In this document: one piece after another, positions 10,836 through 22,580 of the stretch
How the letters are laid out: each line of letters starts with the position of its first letter
How positions within the stretch are numbered: the stretch's first letter is position 1
Origin: Dactylorhiza incarnata
Lineage: Eukaryota > Streptophyta > Magnoliopsida > Asparagales > Orchidaceae
Reading direction: 5' to 3'
Assembly: GCA_033032865.1 (NCBI GenBank)
Contig: JAWHQI010000202.1
Span: 3,844,001 to 3,908,000 of the forward strand
DNA: 64,000 nucleotides
Notes under the pieces: generated by a model
Database searches by the model: none
What the model was told of the DNA's origin: nothing
What the model saw: only the letters and a program-made list of their open reading frames with translations
Position numbers and translations under genes: made by a program

Positions 10836-12715
10836 TACTGGATGAGAAGAAGAGAGCGAAAAAGGAGGAGATTTGGGGTTGGAGGCTGAGGATCTTACTT
10901 ATTTTCCACCCCTACTACCAGGTCCCCGGACCTTTTTCTTTCATCAGCTGTTACTACTTCAAATCAGCTTATAGCTGATTTGTTTTGAGATTGTAATAAT
11001 AATTAGGATTTATTGACCTTTGCTCATTCCTAGACTTTTTAAACTACTTTAATACAGGTATTTGGTCCACCTTTAAGGACGTTAAACAAAAGGGCTTCTT
11101 AGGAGACAACCCATGGGAACCACCCGATTCCGTTTGCTTGATTTAATATCTATCATGTTTTGTTTGCTTTTGCTTTTGTTTTTAGCTATGCAGGTGTGAA
11201 CCTGATTGGATGAAGAGGAGGAGATCATTGAAGAAGGACTATACCGCTCTTCTGGCATGCTCTTAGGAGCATAGGTACTCTTAATCCAGCTCTTAGTTTG
11301 CTTCAAAAGATTATATTTTCTTGTCTTTCAATGCAAGTCTGGGGGGGAGCGAGCCTTTGCTTACGCCACACGCATATGCATGCTAGAATGTTGTTAGGAA
11401 ATTTATATTTATTGTCTCATTGCATAACGCACACCAAATGCGTTTTATTTTAACCCGTGCGCAATTATCGTGTAAATGCTTGATGAATATGTTTAGAAGT
11501 TTGATTGTTAGTTTAGGATTGTGTGGCTGAACAGGATGTGACCCGTGCGGTGCTACTAGTAGAGCGCTCACGCAGCTTAAAAATTCACGTAGAATAGATT
11601 TAATTACAATGTTATAGTTTTATTTACTTCATTTTTGTAATTACTTAATACTCTAATCAAACGGTGAATTTGGTGAATCTAGCGGTAGCCCTTGGTCGAG
11701 TGTAGAAGAGTTGTTAGCCTCGTGTTGTTCGAGTTGGAAGGAGAGGAGACCTCGCTCGGTGGTTAAGAACTTGCCCCCAAGATATTTTCAAAACGAGTGC
11801 GTTGAATGATCTTGTTGGGGGCATGACGTAGGCCATCATTTGGTCCGGTTGAGCTTTGATTTCCCAACCTAATGTCATCCTTTGCTAGCCCCATTGAGCC
11901 TTACCTTTCCTATTTGTTAAACTCCACTAATCGTTCACCAATGCCCCATATCCTAACCTAAAACGCACTAGAGTCAAGCTTTGAAACTTATACATATTGA
12001 TGACGATTGTGCGAAGCGGAGAACAAATATGTGGTTGTGTGATGTGGTGTGTGCGCGCAGGAAAAAAATGATGAGATTGGAAAAAAAATCTTGATTGATC
12101 CTAAATTATGTCTCTATGGATCTAAAAAAGGAGTGAAAGATCTCTAAAAAGAATCGAACCACAAGTGTGGTAGTCTCGCGCACACCATAGTGCTTAAATG
12201 AAGTCTGGGGGAGTGTGCTTCAAGGTGAAGATGTTAAGGTTGAGTTTTGTTTATTTTCTGGAGGTTGAGTGCGTTTAGCCTACGTTCTTCTACTTCATTA
12301 CCGTACCTTAACCCAAGCCCAAGTCTAACCTAAAAGTCCTACTGATTCTTGATGAGATCGTCTCATGCAGTGGAGAAGGTGTGAAAGGGCAAGCATATGA
12401 CCATCGACCTTGATGGATTTCTTGGAGAGCTCTTTCTTGAGATCCACTTTGAACAACGCTCACCTCAGCAGCTCATGCTATTTTTCCTAGGGCGTGACTG
12501 TACGATTCACCAATAATTCACCTCAGAGTCTTAGTATTTTGTATTTTACACTTGTAGAAGTTCTTAAAATATAGTCTTTGTTTTAAAATCTTTTCTACTT
12601 TTTTTTCACGCTCGTTAGTCTTTACTTCCCATCGTGTTTCGCCTGCACAGTTGCTTCCTTAACGTTCATTTTTCTACCATAGGATCGAGTGTTTGCCCGA
12701 GACGTGCAAACGAGT
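10836..12715 (+). other. Non-coding internal region of the non-autonomous element
   Basis: No coding frame or domain is visible on either strand. The stretch contains two internal polypurine-like tracts identical in core to the one at the 3' LTR: AAGTCTGGGGGGG at 11335-11347 and AAGTCTGGGGGAG at 12201-12213. Confidence 0.7.
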
Positions 12716-12728
12716 AAGTCTGGGGGTG
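12716..12728 (+). promoter_or_regulatory. Polypurine tract of the non-autonomous element
   Basis: AAGTCTGGGGGTG sits immediately upstream of the 3' LTR start TGATGAG. It is the expected primer for plus-strand synthesis. Confidence 0.85.
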
Positions 12729-14248
12729 TGATGAGTCCCATATATATATATATATATATTTTGGACTCATTTGGGCTGATATTCTAGTGTTTGCACCACA
12801 TTTTAGTCACATTTTCATTTACATATACTATTCCATGCTATGTGCACTTTTAAGCCCGTTTCGGTGTGCAATTGCATTCCTTGTTGTTGGGGGTAAGCAC
12901 ATTGTGCTCCCCTTCCCTTCTTTTATGTATCCCTGTGCTGGACGTGTATTCCCAGCTAGTATATCTTGTTTGCAGGTGACCTGATCGTTCCGTTTTCCCC
13001 CAAATGTAATTTTTGTGCATATCGCACGGTCGTGCGTTTCCTTGACGCATGGTCTGCGCGGTCATGCGTTTGTGTCTGGGAAGAAAATGGAGCGTCGGGG
13101 TTTACTCGTGCATTTTAACGCACGGGCGAATCCGCCCATGCGTGAGTAAAACGCACGGTCGACCTGTATCTTTGTGATCTTTGAGCGGCGGATGTTACCC
13201 CTGTGTTTGAACGCACGGGCGGCGTTGGTCGTGCGTGAACAAATCGCACGGGTGGCGCAGCGTATTCTACAAGCCATATTTCATCCGTTAATATCGCACG
13301 GTCTGCGCACGATCGTGCGTGACCAATTTTCAGCCTGTTTCCTATAAAAAATAGGAATCTAGGCAATCAGAAGAGACGACCAGGGCACGAGCGGGAGCGA
13401 TTCTGAGGGCGGGAAAACTCTTCCTTCCCACTGCTCTTGAGGGGTGAAGGCTTCTCCTTCATTTCCTCCACCATCAAGGCCATTTCCGGTGACTTTCCAC
13501 CTCCATCCTTCCCTCGAGGAGCACTAGGAAGCTTCATCCACCATTAGGTCAAGCATTCCTCACCAAGGAGACCAAGGAAGCGCTGAAGATCATAGGAGCG
13601 GTGACAGCCTCCTTCGAGCCAAGCTCACCATCTGAGGGCCGAGTCCGGAGAGAGCCCGACAACCTCTCATTCCGTCCATGAACCCAAGACGTGATTTCTT
13701 CATTGTGGTCCTCTCTAACCCTTGTTGCTTGAACTCGTTTGCAGTTGCTTTATGAATGCGTGTTAAGTAGATCTTATGGATTACTGCTTGTTTTCATATG
13801 CAATGTTATTGTGGTGGCATGAATAGCCCCTTTGTTTCGTGCTATTTTCTGTGTTACGTTGTGGTTGAAGCTGCTAGCAAAAGCTAGCGGTGATATTTTG
13901 AGAAGAGGTGTGTGCGACCCTCAACCATCATAGTGACATTCCTCCCACGCGCCGTCGGAAGCACGCCATCGCGGCCGTTGCACCCATCTCGCCGTGCGAA
14001 GAAGAGTTTAGACCCGCATCTTTCTTCATTCTGCAATAGCATAGGAAACCCAATCAAAACCCCCGTCGTTACTATTTTATCCTTTGAACTGATTTCCTGC
14101 GAGAGCAAATCGTACTACCCAACTTGCAGTCCTTGAGAGATCGATATTCGGGGAGTTCCTCCCTATTTTATTACTTGACAATGACCGATGCACTGCCGTC
14201 GTATCGCATTTCGTGCCTGCTAATTAGCAGTGCCGAAATTGCGCATCA
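12729..14248 (+). mobile_element. 3' LTR of the non-autonomous element
   Basis: It is near-identical to 8156-9720, with a shorter (AT)n run (12740-12760), an 11-bp gap and scattered substitutions, several of them between C and T or G and A. It is followed directly by the second GAGTC duplication at 14249-14253. Confidence 0.92.
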
Positions 14249-14253
14249 GAGTC

Positions 14254-15620
14254 ATAGTCAGGAACAAAGCCAGACTTGTTTCTCAAGGATACAGGCTAGA
14301 GGAGGGTATTGACTATAATCAGACATTTTCTCTAGTAGCTAGACTGGAAGCAATCAGATTGTTCATTGCCCATGCTGCACATATGAAGATCAAGGTATAT
14401 CAATTGGATGTGAAGAGTGCTTTCCTAAATGGAACTTTTCAGGAAGAAGTATATGTGGAACAATCCCCGGGTTTTGTCAATCCAACTCATCCCTCTTTTG
14501 TTTATAGACTAGATAAAGCACTGTATAAACTCAAGCAAGCTCCAAGATCTTGGTATGAGACTTTATCCACCTTCCTTCTAGAACACTATTTTGTAAGGGG
14601 TATGGTGGATAAAAGACTTTTCACTAGAGAACATAAAAATCAGCAACTTCTAATATAGATCTATGTAGATGATATAATATTTGTCTTAACAGACGAAAGA
14701 CTTTGCAATACGTTTGCTGACCTAATGCAGTCTATGTTTGAAATGAGTAGCATAAGGGAACTGTCCTACTTTCTTGGCCTCCAAGTAAAGCAAAATGCAG
14801 ATAGCATTTTCATACCTCAAGCCAAGTATACCAAAGAGCTTATCAAGAGGTTTGGGATGGAAAATGCCTCTGTTATGAAAACCCGCAAGGCTACCAATAC
14901 TGTACTGGATAGAGATAAAAAGGGTAAGTAATTTGATCAAAAGACTTACATTGCATTCATTGACTCACTCCTCTATCTCACAGCTAGCAGACAAGGTATC
15001 ATGTTTGCTACATGTATATGTTCTAGATTTCAGGTTGACCCCAATTAATTCCATATGAGTTATGTAGAAAGAATCCTCAGATATCTAAAGGGTACACCTG
15101 AACTTGTCTTGTGGTATCCCACAGAGTCTCGATTAGATTTAGTAGGCAATTCAGATACAGATTATGTTGGATGCAGGCTTGATTGAAAGTGCACCTCAGG
15201 AATATGTCAATTCCTGGGTTCTAGAATGATCTCCTAGTTTAGCAAAAAGAAAACCTCAGACTCTACTTCTACAGCTGAAGCTGAGTATATAGTTGCACGA
15301 AGCTGCTGTTCACAAATATTGTGGATGCAGAATCAGTTGTTAGACTACAACTTAGTCTTGCGAATGCCACAATATTTTGTGATAGTTCAGAGCTATTTCT
15401 ATAGTTTTAAATCCTATTCTCCACAGTAGAACTAAGCACATAGAGATAAGACAATGTAGAGAAGGGTAAGATCAATCTTTAATACATTTCCACTGATAAT
15501 CAAAGGACTGACATATGCACGAAGCCACTTGATGAAAACAAGCAAAATTCTTCATCAGTGCACTGGGTATGCATGATGGAGCACATTAGGACACACTTAT
15601 TATGTCATAAGATCTATTTT
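14254..15620 (+). pseudogene. pol: SIRE-type pol, part 2: reverse transcriptase and RNase H (decayed)
   Basis: This continues the pol frame interrupted at 8155. The reverse transcriptase shows NKARLVSQGYRLEEGIDY, then VYQLDVKSAFLNG (first catalytic Asp), and ALYKLKQAPRSWYE. The catalytic YVDD motif is at about 14661 (IYVDDIIFVL), but a TAG stop at 14656-14658 falls just before it. FVRGMVDKRLF and SYFLGLQVKQ follow and are typical of the SIRE lineage. RNase H is visible from 15150: DTDYVGCRLD, then TSGICQFLGSRM and STAEAEYIVARSCC. Several stops and frameshifts make it non-functional. Confidence 0.88.
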
Positions 15621-16296
15621 CTATAGAAAGGTTTTGCTGGGAAAAATAGTAAATTTTTAAAGAAAACATAATTGTCTAATCAGAGCTACATCGAATACAA
15701 ATCAACAAATAGTCGATTTCTACTCGACGCCAGCTTCGAGAGCTATCTGGGATAGGTCATTCGAATTGCACACGACGCAGTGTCGAATTCATATCGACGT
15801 TTATGTCGACATAAAAGTCACTACTTTCATTCGAAGCCACGTTGACTTCTACTTGACACCACGTCGACTTCTCAAAACGCGTGCATACTTGATTTCTAGA
15901 AGCTACTTCAACTAGTTTTGGCGTGCTTCATCCACTCCTTATTGACATTGCTACGAATATAACCCTATGTTGGGACGATTCATCTTCTCAAAGCAACACA
16001 GTCGTTAGACTTTATTGTGCATTCGAAATATCACCCTTTTGCTCTCTTCCCTTTCTGCCTCTCTACCTCTATCTTTTTCATTTCCGTGCAGGTATACGCC
16101 GATATACTCAATGCATCCAACTAAAGATCAAAGAGACATTCTCGATGCAGTTGATTTGTCCTTAAATACATTGCTATCTTAATTCTCTTTCTTATATCTC
16201 AACTTCTCAGAAGATTGTTATCACAAATTATGTATTCAACATCAAAGGCTACGAAACCTCCCTGCCCAGACGAAATCCATTGAAGAGGAGATAAGA
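15621..16296 (+). other. Non-coding spacer with TCGACG motif array
   Basis: Between RNase H and the extra 3' ORF there is no coding frame that I trust. From 15690 to 15860 the motif TCGACG or TCGAA recurs about every 20-30 bp, as in the LTRs of this family. Confidence 0.6.
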
Positions 16297-17490
16297 TTGT
16301 CAGTGCTACCTGCTGAGGTCTTTATATCCTTCTTCAATGACTTAAAGAAAGGAGAGAACTGCGACAACATTCCCCCTCCAGATTCAGTGTATACTGTAAA
16401 TCTTCCTTCTCCTTATGTTTCTAAAGGAGAACCAGCTATCACCTCCAAGTACTTTCTAACACCTGCACCCTCCTTTCCTTCCAAAACACTACCTACAATC
16501 CAGGGGGAGTCATCACAACAGGGGAAGTATGATCTCTTATCCAATGATGTTGACTATTAGAGAAGTCTGAAGGAGTTTTCAGAATGGGTTGATTCACCTA
16601 TTCATGAGATAACATACATCAAGTCTGATTCTGAAGATTCAACAAAAATACCACTTACAGTTCTTGCTCCCTCTTCTAAGTCTATCCCTTCTTCTCCTAA
16701 TTTTACACCAGCACAGCTTACTCCTGCAGCTATTCCAACAGTCCCAGCACCAGCTCCCAAATAAAGGGACACATTTAGAGGAAGAAATACAATTATAGGA
16801 AGGGGATATGTGAGAAATAACAGAGGAAGGGGATATGGGAGAGATAACAAAGGAAGGGGATATAGGAGAAACCGACCCATCTGGGAGAAATACACAAAGG
16901 AACAGAGAAAGTAATTCAAAAAGGATAGGTCATACAACAAGACCTATGAGAAAAATGAAATACCTAAAAATCATATGAAACTATACACTGACCCAATTAT
17001 TAAGAATGTCTCTGAAGAGGTTAGAGAAAGAGAAAAATTTGAGTATGAGGCTGATCAAAGAGAAATTGAAGAAAAGAGAAAGAAATTTATTGAATGTCTA
17101 AAAAAGGGCAATGATGTTGTGGAAGAAAGAGCAATTAAAAGAGGCAATTCAAATTCCAAGCACTCTGTTTGACTCTTTCAAATATGCTGCCAAGAATCCT
17201 CAAGCTAAAGTCCTGACAGACAAAGGACAACTTAATAAAGGGGTCTTGGATATTATCAAGACAGGGATGATCAGCCATATAAAAAAAAGAAGAAGACTGT
17301 GTTCAAAACAGCTCCAACTTCTAGTAATCCAAAATCAACATTCAAAGTGCGAGATCCAGATTCAGAAGAGCTTGATCTGCTTGAACTAAATGAGATGACT
17401 GCAAAAATCATCAGCCTTGGATTCAAAAATAATGATGTCTATCCTGATGCAGAATTTGACCTGGAAAAACTATTCAAAGGAGAATGCTAA
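16297..17490 (+). pseudogene. Extra 3' ORF of the SIRE element (env-like position)
   Basis: SIRE elements are known to carry an additional gene between pol and the 3' LTR, often called envelope-like. Here the position is filled by open pieces separated by stops: 16297-16560, then a Pro/Ser-rich stretch with three GRGY repeats around 16795-16865, then 16975-17172 (Glu/Lys-rich, coiled-coil-like: VREREKFEYEADQREIEEK) and 17299-17490 (ends FDLEKLFKGEC). No signal peptide or convincing membrane segment is visible, so the envelope label is positional only. I do not recognise the protein. The pieces together would give about 390 residues. Confidence 0.55.
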
Positions 17491-17731
17491 ACCAACAAAT
17501 TTCAAATACGTTGAAAGGAATTTCAAAAAGGTTTATGAAGCCTTATTTATGTTTCTCTAAAAGAGTAAGTAGAACACCTTTTTGGTAACTAAATTATGAT
17601 GAACCTTCATTTATATTAATCAGAAGTTTTAGTTTGGTGTCATTCTTGTTTATTGCATATTTATTTGTACTCAACTTTATCTTTCAGTATGATTGAAATC
17701 ACTTAAAATATTTGCAAATTTTGTTAAGATA

Positions 17732-17744
17732 AATAGGGGGAGAT
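17732..17744 (+). promoter_or_regulatory. Polypurine tract of the SIRE element
   Basis: AATAGGGGGAGAT immediately precedes the 3' LTR start TGTTGCG at 17745. Confidence 0.8.
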
Positions 17745-19374
17745 TGTTGCGAAAAACATCCTTTGATTTATCTTACAAATTATGTACAAGTCATTTCATT
17801 ATCTAGGATTTATTACGCAGTTATATATAGAGGTTAATTTGGTCATTAGATGTCTTAAGATGTCACACTCTCATTAGGGTGTCAAAGGCCAGTCCAAAAG
17901 AGTCCAAAATTATGTTGAGTTAAATCTGTGTCGAATGGAAGTCGACGCAGCTTTGAGTGCAAGTCGAAGTAACTTAAAATAACAAGTAAGAATATCTCAA
18001 ACTGGTAGTCGATGTATGAGTTGAAGCCGACGCAACATTGACATGTACTCGACGCAGAAGACATTGTCAGTCGAAGCAACATTTGAAGTCGATTCAACTT
18101 GGACTTACATTCAACGCAGAAGGAAGAGCTCTGAGTCTAGGCTTTCATCTAAACAGATACGTCGATAAGTATTTGACGTAACATCGGCTACAAAGTTCAT
18201 TTCTAAGCTGAGGAGGATTTCAAAGCAACTTCTATTAGAACTCAGAGGTGCGTTGATAAGGAGGAAAATGTATTCGACGCTACGTCGAATACAGATAGAT
18301 TAAGAATACTTTCTTTATTCTTTTCTAAAGATGATTTAGAAGTTATATATGGAATTGATATGATCTTTAACGGGTCATTTATAACCAAAAAAAGGACTCT
18401 AGAGACACAATAAAGACATTTTTGGAAGATATTCAAAAAGTGTGGGTAGTCAACAGAAATAGAAAGAGAATATTATTATCCCTTTATCGTTCCTATTAGG
18501 GATACAATAGAAGAGGAGAGGAATTCAACTTATATTCGACAGAAGAATTAGGATATCGAGGAAGATTCAGAATAACAACTATTATATTATTTTTTGTCTT
18601 CTTTCTCCTAGTCCTCTCTCTTAGACAGAACAAAAACTCTCTATACAGGAATCATTCAATGGATTCTCCTTCTTCTTCTCTTACAACAAGAAGCCAACAT
18701 AAATACAAAGATTTTGGGGATCAAAGCAAAAATAGTCCTTGCATCTCTCTCTCTCTCTCGGTGAGGACTCATCTTCTGAAATATAGATCCATCAACAACA
18801 CTAAGTTCCTACATCCTCAGTGATTGTTGAAGGAGGATTCAACCAGAAGAACAATCTTCATTTCTTCTTCTCTTATACTCTTTCAGTATTCATTGTAATC
18901 TAAGTAAAGAGTCCTTAGAATCCCTCTTCAAAGGATTCATTGGTTTAAGATCTCTTTACAGAAAGATCTAGTTTTGTTCTAAGAGTCTCCTTACCAAAAG
19001 ACTTAGTGGTTCTAAGAGTCTTCTTATCAAAAGACAAAGTGGTTGGTTCTAAGAGTCTCCTTATCAAAAGACTCAGTGGTTTTATGAGTCTACTTATCAA
19101 AATACTCAGTTAATGTAGAATGTATTCCTACCAAGGTGGTAGAAGAGTGTAGTACTCATATTTTTGGGAGCCACTATAGCTCTTGTCTCAATTGTGATGT
19201 GATTTTATGTGCTGTCCATTTACATTATTTCTGCATTTTATGCTTTTTTTTATTGAATAGCTGAATGCATAGTTGTTAGAAGTGTGTTATTGTGTTGTGC
19301 ATAAAAATAGAAAAAGTTTTTAAACTCTATTCATCCCCCTAGGGAATAATCAGAGGACACAGTGTGCACTTTCA
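17745..19374 (+). mobile_element. 3' LTR of the SIRE element
   Basis: It opens TGTTGCGAAAAACATCC and closes GTGCACTTTCA. It is 1630 bp long and complete, unlike its 5' partner. It carries TCGACG-type motifs at 17930-18290 and repeats of the type TAAGAGTCTCCTTA(C/T)(C/A)AAAA at 18960-19100. After removing the nested element, the whole SIRE copy would be about 10.7 kb with two full LTRs. Confidence 0.88.
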
Positions 19375-20840
19375 AGTTGCGCTACATGGAAGTCCACATC
19401 TTCGATCTGAGTGCTCAACGTGGGAACATGGTGGCGGCAATAGAAGGAAATTTCACTACCGCTCACGGTAGCACATACCGCTCCGCTATAACATGGGTTA
19501 GAAATATGGAAAGGCTATAAATATGCACTAAAATTAGAAGCAAAGGGAGAAAGAAATCTGACGGTGCAATATGTATAAAGATAACGTGGTGCTCTAACTA
19601 TATTGTCGCACGGTTGCTTTAGGAAACCCCATCAATCATAATTGAGGAGCCTAAAGGAGCATCCAATATCACTTTGGAGGCATGGATTTATTATATATTC
19701 ATGGGGAAGCATTTGTTTACAAAGATGATAGCCATTGGTATGGAAACATATGAAAAATAAAGAATGAACAAGAAGATTGTACGCCACCGCCTAGCGCTAG
19801 CTGCTACCGCCGCGTTGTAACTTCCTACGCAACATCATTTATTTAAAACAGCCAGGAATTGAGTTTCGGGTGGTGGATTTTCATGAAATTTGAAAGGGGA
19901 GTTTGCACTAGCCGTCTAAAGGGAAGGGAGGTGTCTTCCCAATACATTCAAGAGGATAGTTCTTCAGATGAGATCAAAAGGTATTCATGTGCAAGGATTG
20001 AAATCTATCAAAATGGCGATAAAGAAGCTTTCTCTCAACATATACATGGAGTGTTCTCACTACAAAAATTCTAATCAATCGGAGACATCCAAGGATCTAA
20101 AAAAATCTAAGAGGAAGTCTCTCAAGTCACAAAGATTGAACCTTGGCAAGCGAAACGACATCTACATTGAGGGTTCTATTTAGAGGGAATTTTTCTTTTA
20201 TTTTTCCAACTATTCTCGCATTATCTTTTCTATTTTTATTGTATCTTTTGATGAGAGAATTTGATCAGGCAGGTCGTCGGATTCTAAGGAGGAGTTTGTG
20301 GAAATCATGAAGGGCGTCTAGATAGGGGAGGTCTAGCAAGGTCTCAAAGACCTTTAGGGAGAAGGGAGAGAGATGGCTCGAAGGCCTTCGGTGAGAAGGG
20401 AGAGAGCCAATTGGTTCTCGGGTGGAGGGTCAGTATATAAAACCCAAGAACTTTCTATTCATAGCTTTCGATCTCCGACGTCATGGAGACAACAATTTTG
20501 TAATTTTAATTTCATTCAATTCTTATAATGAATTAATATTCCCATGCTTTGATAATTGTTTGTGATCTTTAGTAATATTGACAATTGTGTTTCTAAAAGT
20601 ATAATCTAAAACACACTGAAATGCTCCTCCACATGGGTTGAATGTAGTTTACCCACAAGAATAAAGGTTTTGTGAGATACTGTAGGTGGTAACTTTACTT
20701 TCCAGCGATAGCTAACAGAGAATGTATTCTTGTAGCAAAAAGTTTTAGAACCTCATGATATCTGTCTTGCTCTTAATCACCTGCCCTCCTTTAAGGATGC
20801 CCATATATCCAACAACGGTTTCATAGTCAGGTTATTCAAA
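19375..20840 (+). mobile_element. Probable copia LTR, left border not defined
   Basis: The segment ends in ATTCA just before a primer-binding site at 20843. It has a possible TATA box in AGTATATAAAACCC near 20432, placed as expected for an LTR. I found no second copy, so the left border and LTR status are inferred from the primer site and the gag that follows. Confidence 0.45.
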
Positions 20841-20842
20841 AA

Positions 20843-20854
20843 TGGTATCAGAAC
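20843..20854 (+). promoter_or_regulatory. Primer-binding site, initiator tRNA-Met type
   Basis: TGGTATCAGAAC follows the presumed LTR end and precedes a copia-like gag remnant. Confidence 0.65.
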
Positions 20855-20859
20855 TGGGA

Positions 20860-22318
20860 ATAATGGCGCGTCATGATCTCGCATCTACTAGAGGTGATGG
20901 AGTCGTATATACTAAAAATTCTTAGAAGTTTGAATTAAAAATGGTGGAAAACCTTAATGAAATGATTTCTTATTTTTATAGGTATAGAAGTTTGGAATAT
21001 AACTATTATAAAGCCACCAAGTAAACTAAATAGGGATGAAAGTTATGTAAACACCAAGGCTATGAGTGGCTTATTTTTTGGGATTAGTCAAGAAATATTT
21101 AAACCTATCTATTCTTTGCCTACTTCTTATGATATGTAGAAATTTCTTGAGATAACTAATGGTCTTCCTTCTATAGATAATGAACCCGAGCAAGTTCTTA
21201 CAGATCCAAGAGAAGAACCAAGTAAAGACTTGTGCTTGGAGGAATACACATCACACACATCAAGCGGAAGGTATGATGGAAACACATCAACGGATGAAGA
21301 ATGCCAAGAAGATGTCAAAGGAACTTTTGGTTAAACTGTTGCCTCATCCAAAATCATTGTAAGTAAAAACTATCATTTCGCAACCACTTCTACTTCTACA
21401 TTGCGTGTGCTAGAAACTGCGAGATGTAGAATTAAGAAATTGAAAAATATTAATTCAAAACTACAGCTAGAAAACAAAAAGTCTAAAAGCACAACTTAAT
21501 GTAGAATTTTCTGTTAATATGTCTAGTTCCCCCATTGCTCTTTAGCTGATAATGATACACCTTGTATTGACTGCAACTCACTTAATGAAAAATTCAAGGT
21601 AATAGAAAATGAGCTTCTCGTTGCAAATGAACTTAAAGAAAAATCGTCTTTAGAAAATTCATCGTTGAAAAGTGATTGTGCTATGTGCAAAAACAATATA
21701 ATTGAAATTATTGAGATGGTTGAAACATTTTAAGAATTAAGAAATGATTACAAAACTCATATTAATTCTATAATCTTAATTCTTAAAAGTAGCACAATTG
21801 CATACAATAAATCTTCACTGAATCTCAAGGAAATTATTGTATGCGATTGCGCTTCTTTTATGAATTAAGGTTATAGAATTAATATGAGTTTTATAATAAT
21901 TTCTTAATTCTTGAAAGTAGCACAATCAAATATAATAAATCTTGACTGAATCTCATATTAACTCTATAACCTTAATACATAAAAGTAGCACAATCACATA
22001 TAATAAATCTTGGACCGTTCTTTGAATAATGAATTGGAAACAAAAATTAACTTGCTCAAGGAAATTATGAATAAAAACTCACAAGGCCTAAATCCACAAT
22101 ATCAAGCGAAATCCAAAAGAAAGTTGAATTTGAATTTCCATACAATAACTAAGCCAATCAAATGGAGTGAAAGAGATCAAATGCTTGCAAACAATGGTCC
22201 AAAGAACCGTCATCACAATCATTTGCAAAATCAAGTTTCACTAGACCTAAAAGTGAATGATCTCAAATTTTCTAGCAACAATATTTTCAAGAATCATTAT
22301 TATTCTATGGTTCATTAG
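20860..22318 (+). pseudogene. gag: Decayed copia gag remnant
   Basis: Frames broken by stops read as a copia gag: NKAMSGLFFGISQEIF near 21053, then PTSYDM, and further on CIDCNSLNEKFKVIENELL and KEKSSLENSSLKSDC near 21570-21680. The last open piece, 22010-22318, is basic and Asn-rich. These Lys/Glu/Asn-rich coiled-coil-like segments are usual between capsid and zinc knuckle in SIRE or Tork gag. No pol follows, so the copy is truncated. A long foldback (21732-21912) interrupts it. Confidence 0.6.
21732..21912. repeat. Foldback of about 180 bp with a third direct copy downstream
   Basis: The arms 21732-~21812 and ~21836-21912 are near-perfect inverted copies: AAGAATTAAGAAAT at the left matches AATTTCTTAATTCTT at the right, and GTAGCACAATTGCATACAA matches TTGTATGCGATTGCGC near the loop. 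The loop is about 23 bases. A partial copy of one arm repeats again to about 22010. The transcript would form a long hairpin. It could be a small foldback element or a local inverted duplication. Confidence 0.75.
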
Positions 22319-22580
22319 GGGTCTTAGGCTATAATATCAAATTTCCAAAGTTATTTCAATGAAATTATTTTCAAGAATGAATTTCAATCCTTCATTAGGG
22401 GTCTTAGTCTATAATATCTAATGTGCAACTTTATGGGTATTTCATTTATCTTTTTGTGGCATTAGATAGCCCCTATCATGTATAATCATAGTCAAGAAAA
22501 ATTAGAATTGAAAAATCACGAAAACCATGCTTTTTGCATGAAATTTCAAATCTCTGCCTGATATCGCCAAACGCTAATAC
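22319..22580. other. No gene seen; short local duplication
   Basis: TTCATTAGGGGTCTTAG occurs at about 22311 and again at about 22392, marking a tandem duplication of roughly 80 bp. Nothing else is recognisable. Confidence 0.5.

Larger units (their letters stand above)
8156..14248 (+). mobile_element. 6.1-kb non-autonomous LTR retrotransposon, nested in SIRE pol
   Basis: The element has two LTRs of 1565 and 1520 bp with ends TGATG...CATCA, a primer-binding site, a polypurine tract and a perfect GAGTC target duplication. The internal 3 kb has no protease, reverse transcriptase, RNase H or integrase. It holds only one gag-like frame (9833-10835) and about 1.9 kb of non-coding sequence. Replication must therefore have depended on an autonomous relative, probably an Athila-type gypsy element: the primer site, the AAGTCTGGGGGTG polypurine tract and the LTR ends resemble the Athila-type LTRs at 33912-36026 and 58002-59591. 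The LTRs are much alike, so it is younger than its SIRE host. Confidence 0.9.

Noticed and set aside
16297..17490. True retroviral envelope gene
   Set aside because: No signal peptide, cleavage site or membrane anchor is visible; only the position fits.
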